From Deltaproteobacteria bacterium (lineage in GTDB: Bacteria; Lernaellota; Lernaellaia; JACKCT01): 10,048 nucleotides of DNA. Below are positions 1 through 5,266 of the stretch, one piece after another. The stretch lies in NCBI GenBank assembly GCA_020633895.1, contig JACKCT010000040.1, positions 1-10,048 on the forward strand, written 5' to 3'. The notes beneath the pieces are model-generated. The model was not told the DNA's origin and did not search any database. It worked only from the letters and a program-made list of their open reading frames with translations. The position numbers and the translations under genes were made by a program. The stretch's first letter is position 1. Each line of letters opens with the position of its first letter.

Positions 1-371
1 AACGCGTCGGTGCCGATCATGTACGTGGGAACCTGGCCGGTCAGGAACACGATCGGGATGGAGTCCATATGGGCCGTGGAGATCGGCGTGACCAGGTTCG
101 TCGCCCCCGGTCCGGAGGTCGCCAGCGCCACGCCCACCTTGCCGGTCGAACGGGCATAGCCGTCGGCCATGTGACCGGCGCCCTGCTCGTGGCGGGTGAG
201 CACGTGGCGGATCTTCGAATCCAGCAGCGCGTCGTAGATGGGCAAAACGGCGCCGCCCGGATAACCGAAGATGACCTCGACTCCCTCGGCCTCCAAGGAG
301 CGCACCAGGGCCTCGGCCCCTTTCATCGTGGTCGATTTCGGCTCGGCCACGGGTAAATCCTCGGCTTGCAT
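1..371 (-). CDS. ilvB: Acetolactate synthase large subunit, N-terminal part (runs off the window)
   Basis: This is the N-terminal 123 residues of a thiamine-diphosphate enzyme that condenses two pyruvates to acetolactate (or pyruvate and 2-oxobutyrate to acetohydroxybutyrate), the first common step of branched-chain amino acid synthesis. Visible are the [14 protein letters not shown] segment (residues 36-49), [15 protein letters not shown] (60-74) with the expected ThDP-activating Glu at 62, and the ATSGPGATN loop (84-92), followed by a MDSIP...LTGQVPT block, all diagnostic for this family. The start at 371 is chosen because AGGGGAA lies about 7 nt upstream; a second ATG at 326 would still leave the conserved core intact. 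The gene is preceded by a leader-peptide attenuator (395-531), which supports a biosynthetic role rather than a catabolic (AlsS) one. The remainder lies to the left of the window. Confidence 0.95.
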   Translation of the reverse strand, partial: MQAEDLPVAEPKSTTMKGAEALVRSLEAEGVEVIFGYPGGAVLPIYDALLDSKIRHVLTRHEQGAGHMADGYARSTGKVGVALATSGPGATNLVTPISTAHMDSIPIVFLTGQVPTYMIGTDA

Positions 372-394
372 GTCTTTTCCCCTATTCCCCTAAT

Positions 395-429
395 AAAAAA
401 CCGATCCGGGTGTTGCCACCGGGACCGGT
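395..429 (-). terminator. Intrinsic terminator of the ilvB attenuator (segments 3:4)
   Basis: On the minus strand, 429-418 (ACCGGTCCCGGT) pairs with 411-400 (ACCCGGATCGGT) around the 6-nt loop GGCAAC. Twelve positions pair, with one G-T wobble and one C-C mismatch. The stem is followed at once by a run of T (399-395). This is a textbook Rho-independent terminator placed inside the ilvB leader, 24 nt before the ilvB start codon and not after another minus-strand gene, so its likely role is regulatory attenuation. Confidence 0.88.
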
Positions 430-483
430 CTTGGGTTGCTTAGGAACGAAACTCCGCGACGCGTATCCCGGCTAGACTCCGAG
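418..483 (-). promoter_or_regulatory. Attenuator control region: competing pause and antiterminator pairings
   Basis: Three short segments compete. Segment 1 (CTCGG, minus strand of 479-483) lies in the last codons of the leader peptide. Segment 2 (CCGGGAT, 471-465) begins directly after the leader stop codon. Segment 3 (GTCCCGG, 425-419) lies in the 5' arm of the terminator. Segment 1 can pair with segment 2 (five pairs, one wobble, 7-nt loop), giving a pause hairpin. Segment 2 can instead pair with segment 3 (six Watson-Crick pairs plus a wobble), which would break the terminator. A ribosome stalled on Ile/Leu/Val codons would free segment 2; one that reaches the stop would cover it. The pairings are visible; the mechanism is inferred from known ilv and leu attenuators. 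Confidence 0.72.
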
Positions 484-531
484 TACGAAAATAAGGACAA
501 ATACGAATAGAATTTGTGCCTTGCGTCGCAT
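472..531 (-). CDS. ilv leader peptide, 19 aa
   Basis: A short reading frame, MRRKAQILFVFVLIFVLGV, ends 100 nt before ilvB. Nine of 19 residues are Ile, Leu or Val and three more are Phe. Several codons end in A or T (CTA, CTT, ATT, GTA), which is unusual for this GC-rich DNA and suits codons chosen to slow the ribosome. A GGAGA sequence lies about 10 nt upstream of the ATG. The frame is open further upstream (to about 750), but that part runs antisense through the aldolase start region and has no leader character. Its position just ahead of competing hairpins and a terminator makes it a very likely regulatory leader peptide of the IlvL/IlvB-leader type, sensing charging of branched-chain tRNAs. 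Confidence 0.82.
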   Translation of the reverse strand: MRRKAQILFVFVLIFVLGV

Positions 532-539
532 GGTGGGAG

Positions 540-567
540 ATTCTCCATATCCGGCGACCATTGTCAA
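540..567 (-). promoter_or_regulatory. Candidate sigma70-type promoter for the ilv leader
   Basis: On the minus strand there is a perfect TTGACA (567-562), a 16-nt spacer, and GAGAAT (545-540, four of six matches to TATAAT). The predicted start of transcription falls near 533-534, only 2-3 nt before the leader ATG, which would make the leader message nearly leaderless. The -10 also overlaps a small palindrome, GGAGATTCTCC (536-546). The -35 match is strong and the -10 weak, so the exact promoter is uncertain. Confidence 0.45.
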
Positions 568-661
568 GCCTTTAATCTCGCGGGATTTTCCCCCGTGTTT
601 TGCCTCACAAGGGCGGCCCGGCGCCGCCGTGCCGAGGCCCGCCCAGGAGGGTCGATTCGCC

Positions 662-1324
662 ATGAGCGGCAACGAAACCGAGGCGCGCGTTCGCGCGGAG
701 CTGGTCGCGTACGCCAAGAAAATGTCCGCCGCGGGCCTGGTGGCCGCCACCGCCGGGAATGTCAGCGTCCGCGTGCCGGGCGCGGACGACCGCGTCGCGG
801 TGACGCCCTCCGGCGTGGTCTACGACGAAATGCGCCCCGAGCAGGTCGTCATTGTCGATCTTCACGGCCACGTGATCGATTCCCCCGCCGGGGAAAAACC
901 GTCGTACGAAACGCCGCTGCATTGCGCGATTTTGCGCGCCCGCCCCGACGCGGGAGCCGTCTTTCACACGCACGCCCCGAACGTCTCCGCCCTGTCGGTG
1001 CTGCGCCGGGCGCTCGTGCCGGTGATGGACGAGATGGTCGTCTACCTGGGCGGGACGGTCGAGGTGGCCGAATACGCGTTTTCCGGCACGGACGATCTGG
1101 CGAAAAACGCGGTGGCGGGCCTGGGCGATCGGGCGGGGGTGATGCTCGCCAACCACGGCAACATCTGCGTGGGTCGGGATTTGGCCGAGGCGTTCAAGGT
1201 CGCTCAGGTCATGGAGGCCGGCGCGCGTATTTACCTCGATGCCCTCAAGGCGGGGACGCCGGTGGAGTTGCCCTCCGACGCCATCGCCCACGGACGCGCG
1301 ATGTACGAGGCGCGCAAGGGGTGA
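662..1324 (+). CDS. Class II aldolase/adducin-family protein (FucA/AraD-like)
   Basis: A 220-residue zinc-dependent class II aldolase-fold protein. The family includes L-fuculose-1-phosphate aldolase, L-ribulose-5-phosphate 4-epimerase and related sugar-phosphate lyases or dehydratases. Visible are the substrate-binding TAGNVSVR (residues 30-37) and TPSG (48-51), the catalytic Glu83 in PSYETPLH, the metal ligands His102 and His104 in HTHAPN, and His165 in ANHGNICVG. All key metal residues are therefore present, and the length matches FucA (about 215 residues). The start at 662 follows AGGAGG (645-650); the frame is open upstream but without family sequence. It is transcribed away from ilvB as a single gene, with a structured repeat starting 9 nt after its stop. 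The substrate cannot be told from the sequence. Confidence 0.88.
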   Translation: MSGNETEARVRAELVAYAKKMSAAGLVAATAGNVSVRVPGADDRVAVTPSGVVYDEMRPEQVVIVDLHGHVIDSPAGEKPSYETPLHCAILRARPDAGAVFHTHAPNVSALSVLRRALVPVMDEMVVYLGGTVEVAEYAFSGTDDLAKNAVAGLGDRAGVMLANHGNICVGRDLAEAFKVAQVMEAGARIYLDALKAGTPVELPSDAIAHGRAMYEARKG

Positions 1325-1333
1325 CGAGGGATT

Positions 1334-1438
1334 GGGTGGCGCACTCTTAGGCCGACAACGTCGAACAAGGGTGTGTATGGTAGCGCTAAGAATGCACACC
1401 ATCTCTCCGACGTTCGTCGTCGCGAAAGTGTGGCACCC
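1334..1438 (+). repeat. Dispersed structured repeat, copy A (degenerate left end)
   Basis: About 105 bp beginning 9 nt after the aldolase stop codon. The right end, GAAAGTGTGGCACCC (1424-1438), is identical to that of copies B and C. The left end (GGGTGGCGCACTCTTA) is a decayed version of its reverse complement. Inside are three hairpins at the same relative places as in the other copies: CGAC/GTCG (1353-1356, 1360-1363), GGTGTG/CACACC (1370-1375, 1395-1400) and CGACG/CGTCG (1408-1412, 1418-1422). The stem bases of hairpins 1 and 3 differ from those in B and C, but pairing is kept. Confidence 0.8.
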
Positions 1439-1502
1439 AACGTGTAACGACGCCCCACCCCGCTACAAACACGCCCCTCGATTACCATTCGGTTTAACGT
1501 CT

Positions 1503-1548
1503 CGGCTCCTTAAAGTGTCCTTAACAAAGGATGCATGGAAAGGAGCCG
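1503..1548 (+). promoter_or_regulatory. Hairpin that sequesters the ribosome binding site of the 1552 gene
   Basis: A perfect 9-bp inverted repeat, CGGCTCCTT (1503-1511) and AAGGAGCCG (1540-1548), places the Shine-Dalgarno sequence AAGGAG (1540-1545) in a stem that ends 3 nt before the ATG at 1552. A second small hairpin, TCCTT-AACA-AAGGA (1518-1531), is nested inside. This gives two SD-like and two anti-SD-like segments that could swap partners. The pairing is seen directly; translational control is inferred. Confidence 0.6.
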
Positions 1549-1551
1549 CAA

Positions 1552-1860
1552 ATGGCGGACGCAACACTACTGGGATACGGAATTTGGATCGTCGGGCCGG
1601 CGGCGGCGGTAGCCGCGCTGGTGACGATTTCGCTGCTCGACCTCTTCGAAGAAACACACGTTCCGGCCAAAACGCGCCGGGCGCTCACCCTCGTCGCGGC
1701 GGGCGTGCAGGGCTTTCTCATCTCGATCCCCGCGGCCCTGTCCGGCGGGCTGGGCCTGGTGGGCATCACCCTGGGCACGCTGGTCGGTCTGAATGTCGCC
1801 TACGCCCTGATCCGCCGCCGCGAGGCGGAAAACGAGGTCATCATCGCGTGGCCGGATTGA
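1552..1860 (+). CDS. Small three-helix membrane protein of unknown function
   Basis: A 102-residue hydrophobic protein that I do not recognise. Three likely membrane segments lie at about residues 8-30 (GIWIVGPAAAVAALVTISLL region), 43-64 and 67-87. A short basic/acidic loop (EETHVPAKTRR) separates the first two, and the C-terminal tail RRREAENEVIIAWPD is charged. The start at 1552 is preferred over the in-frame ATG at 1531 because AAAGGAG (1539-1545) is correctly spaced for it. There is no signal peptide cleavage motif. It resembles the convergent 107-residue protein at 2012-2335 in size, helix number, a Pro-(Lys/Arg)-Thr-Arg loop and a terminal Val-Ala-Tyr, so the two may be distant paralogues. 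Its ribosome site is buried in a hairpin, hinting at translational control. Confidence 0.75.
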   Translation: MADATLLGYGIWIVGPAAAVAALVTISLLDLFEETHVPAKTRRALTLVAAGVQGFLISIPAALSGGLGLVGITLGTLVGLNVAYALIRRREAENEVIIAWPD

Positions 1861-1904
1861 AGGGAGGAGAGGGACGAGAATTAACGTCCGGGCCACTTGC
1901 CCGT

Positions 1905-1988
1905 CAGAGCCGCGCGCGTAAGCAAGCGGTCCAAATCGCTCAAGGAGTCACAACGCTCGACAACCCCGCGCTGACGCTTGGGGCTCTG
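1905..1988. repeat. Inverted pair of a ~23-bp motif between convergent genes
   Basis: One motif copy lies at 1965-1987 on plus and another at about 1906-1929 on minus. When both are read in the same sense, about 16 of 23 bases match and both end in GGCTCT. The pair can fold with outer stem CAGAGCC/GGCTCTG (1905-1911, 1982-1988) and inner stem CAAGCG/CGCTTG (1923-1928, 1975-1980). It sits in the 151-bp gap between the two convergent membrane-protein genes and may act as a bidirectional terminator or a REP/BIME-like element. Only a weak TTT follows the outer stem on plus. On minus the 1965-1987 copy would read as SPKRQRG, a string I recall from spurious ORFs in planctomycete-type genomes, though I could not check this. 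Confidence 0.55.
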
Positions 1989-2011
1989 TTTGGTCGCAGG
2001 TCTCATACTCG

Positions 2012-2335
2012 TTAGTCTCGCTCCTCGCCATCCCCGTCCTCGTCGTCCTCGTCGACCTTGGGAAAGAAATCCAAATACGCCACCGTGAACCCGGCGAGGA
2101 GGCCGACGATCATAAACCCCACGGCGATTTGATAGGGCGGCAGGCCCAGGCCCTCGTGGTAGGTTTCCAGCAGGAACAGCGGGATGACGAAGCCCACCAG
2201 CCCGCCGCCGATGACGAGAAAGACGTTGCGGGTGCGCGGCCGGAAATTCGTCTGGCGCAGGCCCCACATCAGCAGCAACACCGCCGGGAAGACGGTGAGC
2301 GCCGCGAGCATCGGGACCAGGTAGACCGCGTCCAC
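2012..2335 (-). CDS. Small three-helix membrane protein with acidic tail
   Basis: A 107-residue integral membrane protein, not recognised. Likely helices lie at about residues 4-25, 38-59 and 67-90. The end is very acidic (PKVDEDDEDGDGEERD), which would sit on one side of the membrane. The start is GTG at 2335. AGGGG lies about 10 nt upstream and abuts the TAA of the preceding carbon-nitrogen hydrolase gene, only 7 nt away, so the two are very probably translated together. The protein shares length, three-helix layout, a R-P-R-T-R loop before helix 2 and a VAY near the end of helix 3 with the convergent protein at 1552-1860, suggesting distant common ancestry. Function is unknown; a small membrane accessory to the upstream enzyme is possible but only a guess. 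Confidence 0.75.
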   Translation of the reverse strand: MDAVYLVPMLAALTVFPAVLLLMWGLRQTNFRPRTRNVFLVIGGGLVGFVIPLFLLETYHEGLGLPPYQIAVGFMIVGLLAGFTVAYLDFFPKVDEDDEDGDGEERD

Positions 2336-2342
2336 GCCGCCG

Positions 2343-3200
2343 TTACCCCTGCCCCGGGTCCTCTTTGGTCAGGATGCGCAGGTTGGGTAGGTCAAAATAG
2401 GTGCGCGGCTGCCGGTCCTTGAGGAAGGGAAACTCGCGGCGCGTCATCTCCACGGCGCGACGGTCGATGTCATACAGCGCCACGCCCTCCACCTCGCCCA
2501 TGGGGTCGCCCAAAAGGTCGCCGGTCGGCGCCGCCGCGAAGGAGCCGCCGGTAAACGCCACCTCGCCCTCGGTGCCGACACGATTGACCCGCACGATATA
2601 CACGCCGTTGAAAAACGCCTGGGCCGTCAACGCCCGCGTCCACAGATCTTCCCCCGCGCCGGTCGCGCTGGACAGAACGCAGATCGCCCGCGCGCCTTTG
2701 AGCGTCAAAATGCGAAACGCCTCGGGAAAGAACGCGTCCCAGCAGATCGCGAAACCCACCGGCATCCCGGCCAGGTGCATCACGGGGTAATCCTCGCCCC
2801 CGGCGAAATAGAACTTGCCTTCCCAGCCGGGAATCTGCGGCAGATGCACCGCCCGGTAGTCGCCGACCACCTGGCCGCCGGCCTCGATGGCCACCACCGC
2901 GTTGAAATACGTCCCCTGCCCGTCATGCAAAAACAGCGGCGCCGCCACCGCGATGCCGTGCTCCTTGGCGACGTCCCGCATGGCGTGAATCCACTCGCCC
3001 TCGAGGGTCTGGGCCATGCCGAAGGCCTTGGGGTCCATGTCCGCGGGAAACCACGGCCACCCGAACAACTCGGGAAACACCGCCAGCGCCGCGCCCTTCT
3101 GCGCCGCGAACGCCACGCGCTCCTTGGCCCGCTCCACGTCCTTGTCCCGATCTCCCGTGACCCGCTGCTGAATGGCCGCTACTTTCACAATGTCGCTCAT
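2343..3200 (-). CDS. Carbon-nitrogen hydrolase (nitrilase superfamily), catalytic Lys replaced by Ala
   Basis: A 285-residue cytosolic nitrilase-superfamily protein, the usual single-domain length. The catalytic Glu44 (FPELF) and nucleophile Cys153 (AICWDAFFPE) are present, as is Glu127 in GWEGKFYF. The third member of the triad, normally Lys in a Y-R-K-x-H motif, is Ala117 here (YRAVHLPQ; codon GCG at 2850-2852). The closest look is to AguB-type N-carbamoylputrescine amidases, which have the GW/GY-x-EKFYF-x-x-G stretch, but substrate cannot be assigned. With Lys missing it may be inactive, may use another lysine (Lys129 is near), or may have changed chemistry. The start at 3200 has GGAGGAA 4 nt upstream. 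It follows an FAH-family gene and a structured repeat, and is probably co-translated with the small membrane protein downstream. Confidence 0.87.
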   Translation of the reverse strand: MSDIVKVAAIQQRVTGDRDKDVERAKERVAFAAQKGAALAVFPELFGWPWFPADMDPKAFGMAQTLEGEWIHAMRDVAKEHGIAVAAPLFLHDGQGTYFNAVVAIEAGGQVVGDYRAVHLPQIPGWEGKFYFAGGEDYPVMHLAGMPVGFAICWDAFFPEAFRILTLKGARAICVLSSATGAGEDLWTRALTAQAFFNGVYIVRVNRVGTEGEVAFTGGSFAAAPTGDLLGDPMGEVEGVALYDIDRRAVEMTRREFPFLKDRQPRTYFDLPNLRILTKEDPGQG

Positions 3201-3264
3201 GCATTCCTCCGCGCCGCGACTCTAACGAAGGGACACGACGACGCCAAGGGGGAGTGCGCACTTT

Positions 3265-3368
3265 GGGTGCCACATTTTTACGAGAACGAAGTTCGAGGAA
3301 AGATGTGAAATTTGTCTGACGAAATCACACCTTCCCGCCGCTGATCGCGGCGTGAAAGTGTGGCACCC
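3265..3368 (+). repeat. Dispersed structured repeat, copy B
   Basis: A 104-bp element with terminal inverted repeats GGGTGCCACATTTTT (3265-3279) and GAAAGTGTGGCACCC (3354-3368); the two differences from perfect symmetry are T-G wobbles when read on plus. Internal hairpins are GAAC/GTTC (3284-3287, 3291-3294), AAGATGTGA/TCACACCTT (3300-3308, 3325-3333, one mismatch) and CGCCGC/GCGGCG (3336-3341, 3347-3352). Its right edge is 11 nt downstream of the stop codon of the FAH-family gene. A separate 10-bp palindrome, AGTGCGCACT (3253-3262), lies just outside the left end. Confidence 0.88.
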
Positions 3369-3379
3369 GGTCAATCGGC

Positions 3380-4174
3380 CTACCCCATCTCGTCGACCAC
3401 CGGATTCACCAACTCCCCGACCCCATCAACGCGCACGGTGACGGTGTCTCCCGCGACCATGGGGCCGACGCCTTCGGGCGTGCCGGTGGCGATCACGTCG
3501 CCGGGGAGCAGCGTCATGATGCGGCTGATCCTGGCGATGAGCGTGGGGATGGCGAAGACCATGTCGCGTACCTCGCCGCGCTGCCGGGCCTCGCCGTTGA
3601 TCAGCCCCTCGACGATCAGGCCGCTCGGGTCGATCTCGGTGCGAATCGCCGGGCCGATGGGGCAAAAGGTGTCGAAGCCCTTGCCGCGCGTGAACTGCAC
3701 GTCGGCCTTCTGCAAGTCGCGTGCGGTGACGTCGTTGAGCGCGGTATAGCCGAAGACGACGTCCATCGCCTCGCCTTCCGACACGTTGCGGCACTTGCGT
3801 CCGATGACGACGGCCAACTCCGCCTCGAAATCGACGCGCGACGACTCCCGAGGCCGGACGATCGGCGCGCCCGGATCGAGGATGCTGGTGGGCGCCTTGA
3901 GGAACAGCAACGGCTCCTCGCGCACCTCACGGCCCATCTCCGCCGCGTGGGCCCGGTAGTTGGCCCCGACGCCGATAATCTTGCTCGGCCGCACGGGAGC
4001 CAGTAGCGCCAGATCCTCCAGACGCAGCGTCGGCGCGCCGTCGATCGGCTCGGGACGGGCGACCAGATCGGCGTTCGGATCTTGCGGAAACGGCGACGAG
4101 ACGGGATGCACCTCCTCGCCGACAACGACGCCGAAGGTGGGGTTTTGCTCGAAGAGGAATTTGACGAGGCGCAT
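3380..4174 (-). CDS. Fumarylacetoacetate hydrolase family protein (FAHD1/HpcE-like)
   Basis: A 264-residue protein of the FAH fold, which covers acylpyruvate hydrolases, oxaloacetate decarboxylases or tautomerases, and 2-hydroxyhepta-2,4-diene-dioate isomerases. A short N-terminal region (1-60) precedes the catalytic domain. Seen are GVGANYRAHAAEM (68-80) with His76 as the probable catalytic base, the metal-binding Glu117 and Glu119 in VDFEAELAVVIG, Asp148 in GYTALNDVTARDLQ, KGFDTFCPIGP (165-175) and the terminal TGTPEGVGP (230-238). All metal ligands appear intact. The start at 4174 has GGAG 5 nt upstream; an upstream in-frame ATG at 4216 falls inside repeat copy C and lacks a good site. It lies between repeat copies C and B, upstream of a nitrilase-family gene. 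Exact substrate is not determinable. Confidence 0.9.
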   Translation of the reverse strand: MRLVKFLFEQNPTFGVVVGEEVHPVSSPFPQDPNADLVARPEPIDGAPTLRLEDLALLAPVRPSKIIGVGANYRAHAAEMGREVREEPLLFLKAPTSILDPGAPIVRPRESSRVDFEAELAVVIGRKCRNVSEGEAMDVVFGYTALNDVTARDLQKADVQFTRGKGFDTFCPIGPAIRTEIDPSGLIVEGLINGEARQRGEVRDMVFAIPTLIARISRIMTLLPGDVIATGTPEGVGPMVAGDTVTVRVDGVGELVNPVVDEMG

Positions 4175-4207
4175 GGATGCTCCGAAGTCGACCAATCGCG
4201 AAACGAT

Positions 4208-4315
4208 GGGTGCCACACTTTCGCGAGAACTTTAGTTCGAGAGAAGGTGTGAACCTTCCTCACAACGCATTCACACCTTCCCGATGACTGGCGTCATCGT
4301 GAAAGTGTGGCACCC
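4208..4315 (+). repeat. Dispersed structured repeat, copy C (best preserved)
   Basis: A 108-bp element with perfect 15-bp terminal inverted repeats, GGGTGCCACACTTTC (4208-4222) and GAAAGTGTGGCACCC (4301-4315). With one mismatch the symmetry extends outward to CG-T/A-TGGG. Internal hairpins are GAAC/GTTC (4227-4230, 4235-4238), a perfect 11-bp stem GAAGGTGTGAA/TTCACACCTTC (4243-4253, 4270-4280), and CGATGAC/GTCATCG (4282-4288, 4293-4299). The whole can fold as a closing stem with three arms. The right edge is 9 nt downstream of the dapB stop codon. The left edge is 34 bp upstream of the FAH-family start, so that gene's promoter may lie within or next to it. Confidence 0.92.
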
Positions 4316-4324
4316 AACGCGGCA

Positions 4325-5137
4325 CTACAGATCCAGCATGTCCGCCATGGTGTAGAGGCCGGCGGGTTTGCCTTGGAGCCAGGCGGCGGCGCGGACGGCG
4401 CCTCGGACGAAGGCTTCGCGGCTGGACGCCCGATGGCGCAGCATGACGGCCTCCGAATCCCCCAGGAAATGCACCTCGTGCTCGCCGACCACATCGCCGC
4501 CGCGCACCGCGTGGATGCCGATTTCCTTCTCGTATCGCTCGCCGACCTGACCCTTGCGTCCGAAGCAGTAGTCGTCCTCCGACAGGCCCCGCCCCTGACG
4601 CACCGCCTCCGCCAGCGCCAACGCCGTGCCCGAAGGCGCGTCGATCTTGTGCCGGTGATGCGCCTCGACGATCTCGATGTCGAACGACTCGCCCAGGGCA
4701 AACGCCGCCTTGCGGGCCAGACCCAACAGCACGTTCACGCCCACCGAAAAATTCGGCGCGAACATCGTCGCCGTCTCTCGCGCGATGTCGAGAAATTTCT
4801 CTTTTTGCGCGTCGTCCATGCCCGTCGTGCCGCAGACGTAGGGGATTTTGCGGTCCGCGCAGACCTTGGCGCAGGCGATGGAGTTTTCCGGCGTGGTGAA
4901 GTCGATGACCGCGTTGGCGCCGATGACGACGTCGAGCAAATCGTCCGCGATCGCCGCGTCAATGGGACGGCCGAGCACCAGCGTGCCGATGTCCTCGCCG
5001 ATGTGAGGATGGTCCGGGCGCTCGACCGCGCCGTAGACCAGCGTCTTGGGATTGTCCACCAAATGACGCACGAACATCTGCCCCATGCGCCCCATGCCGC
5101 CGGTCACGACGGCTTTGACGATGATTTCCTGACCCAT
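4325..5137 (-). CDS. dapB: 4-hydroxy-tetrahydrodipicolinate reductase
   Basis: A 270-residue cytosolic NAD(P)H-dependent reductase acting on 4-hydroxy-tetrahydrodipicolinate, in the diaminopimelate/lysine route that also feeds peptidoglycan. The Rossmann loop GGMGRMG is at residues 13-19, GTTG at 103-106, APNFSVGVN at 127-135, and the signature EAHHRHKIDAPSGTAL at 158-173. The last contains the catalytic pair corresponding to E. coli His159 and Lys163 (here His160, Lys164). Length is that of E. coli DapB. The start at 5137 is backed by GAGAGGAA a few nt upstream. No other dap gene is nearby, so it is probably transcribed alone or from the upstream phosphodiesterase transcript. A structured repeat follows its stop codon by 9 nt. 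Confidence 0.97.
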   Translation of the reverse strand: MGQEIIVKAVVTGGMGRMGQMFVRHLVDNPKTLVYGAVERPDHPHIGEDIGTLVLGRPIDAAIADDLLDVVIGANAVIDFTTPENSIACAKVCADRKIPYVCGTTGMDDAQKEKFLDIARETATMFAPNFSVGVNVLLGLARKAAFALGESFDIEIVEAHHRHKIDAPSGTALALAEAVRQGRGLSEDDYCFGRKGQVGERYEKEIGIHAVRGGDVVGEHEVHFLGDSEAVMLRHRASSREAFVRGAVRAAAWLQGKPAGLYTMADMLDL

Positions 5138-5266
5138 GAATTCCTCTCTATCCGGATGGTGTTCCGGTCACGACCGCGCCTACGGATAACCTCTTTTGGG
5201 GGAGAGGTCCTCCATGGGCCGTTCGCTCTTTGCCATTTCCGCCGACATGCCCCGGCGGGCCGAGTT
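5138..5266 (-). other. Intergenic gap between phosphodiesterase gene and dapB
   Basis: A 129-bp gap with two small hairpins on the minus strand: ACCTCT/AGAGGT (5208-5203, 5194-5189; 8-nt loop) and CCGGA/TCCGG just before the dapB ribosome site. Neither has a T-run, so neither is a convincing terminator, and I see no lysine riboswitch-sized structure. It could carry the dapB promoter, but no clear -35/-10 pair was found. Confidence 0.35.

Noticed and set aside
521-661. Upstream extension of the aldolase frame
   Set aside because: AGGAGG at 645-650 and the family N-terminus point to 662; the extension overlaps the ilv leader and promoter on the other strand.
1439-1502. Promoter for the small membrane-protein gene at 1552
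   Set aside because: Several AT-rich hexamers (such as TACAAA and TTTAAC) occur, but no pair has acceptable spacing and match.
4175-4216. Upstream start (ATG at 4216) for the FAH-family gene
   Set aside because: It falls within the left terminal repeat of copy C and lacks a ribosome site, while the ATG at 4174 has GGAG at good spacing and begins at the usual family N-terminus.
1334-4315. Repeat copies as remnants of an active transposon (MITE)
   Set aside because: No transposase is in the window and no convincing target-site duplication flanks any copy; the compensatory changes favour a structural role. Past mobility is not excluded.
5138-5266. Lysine riboswitch before dapB
   Set aside because: The 129-bp gap is too short for the class and shows only two small hairpins without a terminator T-run.
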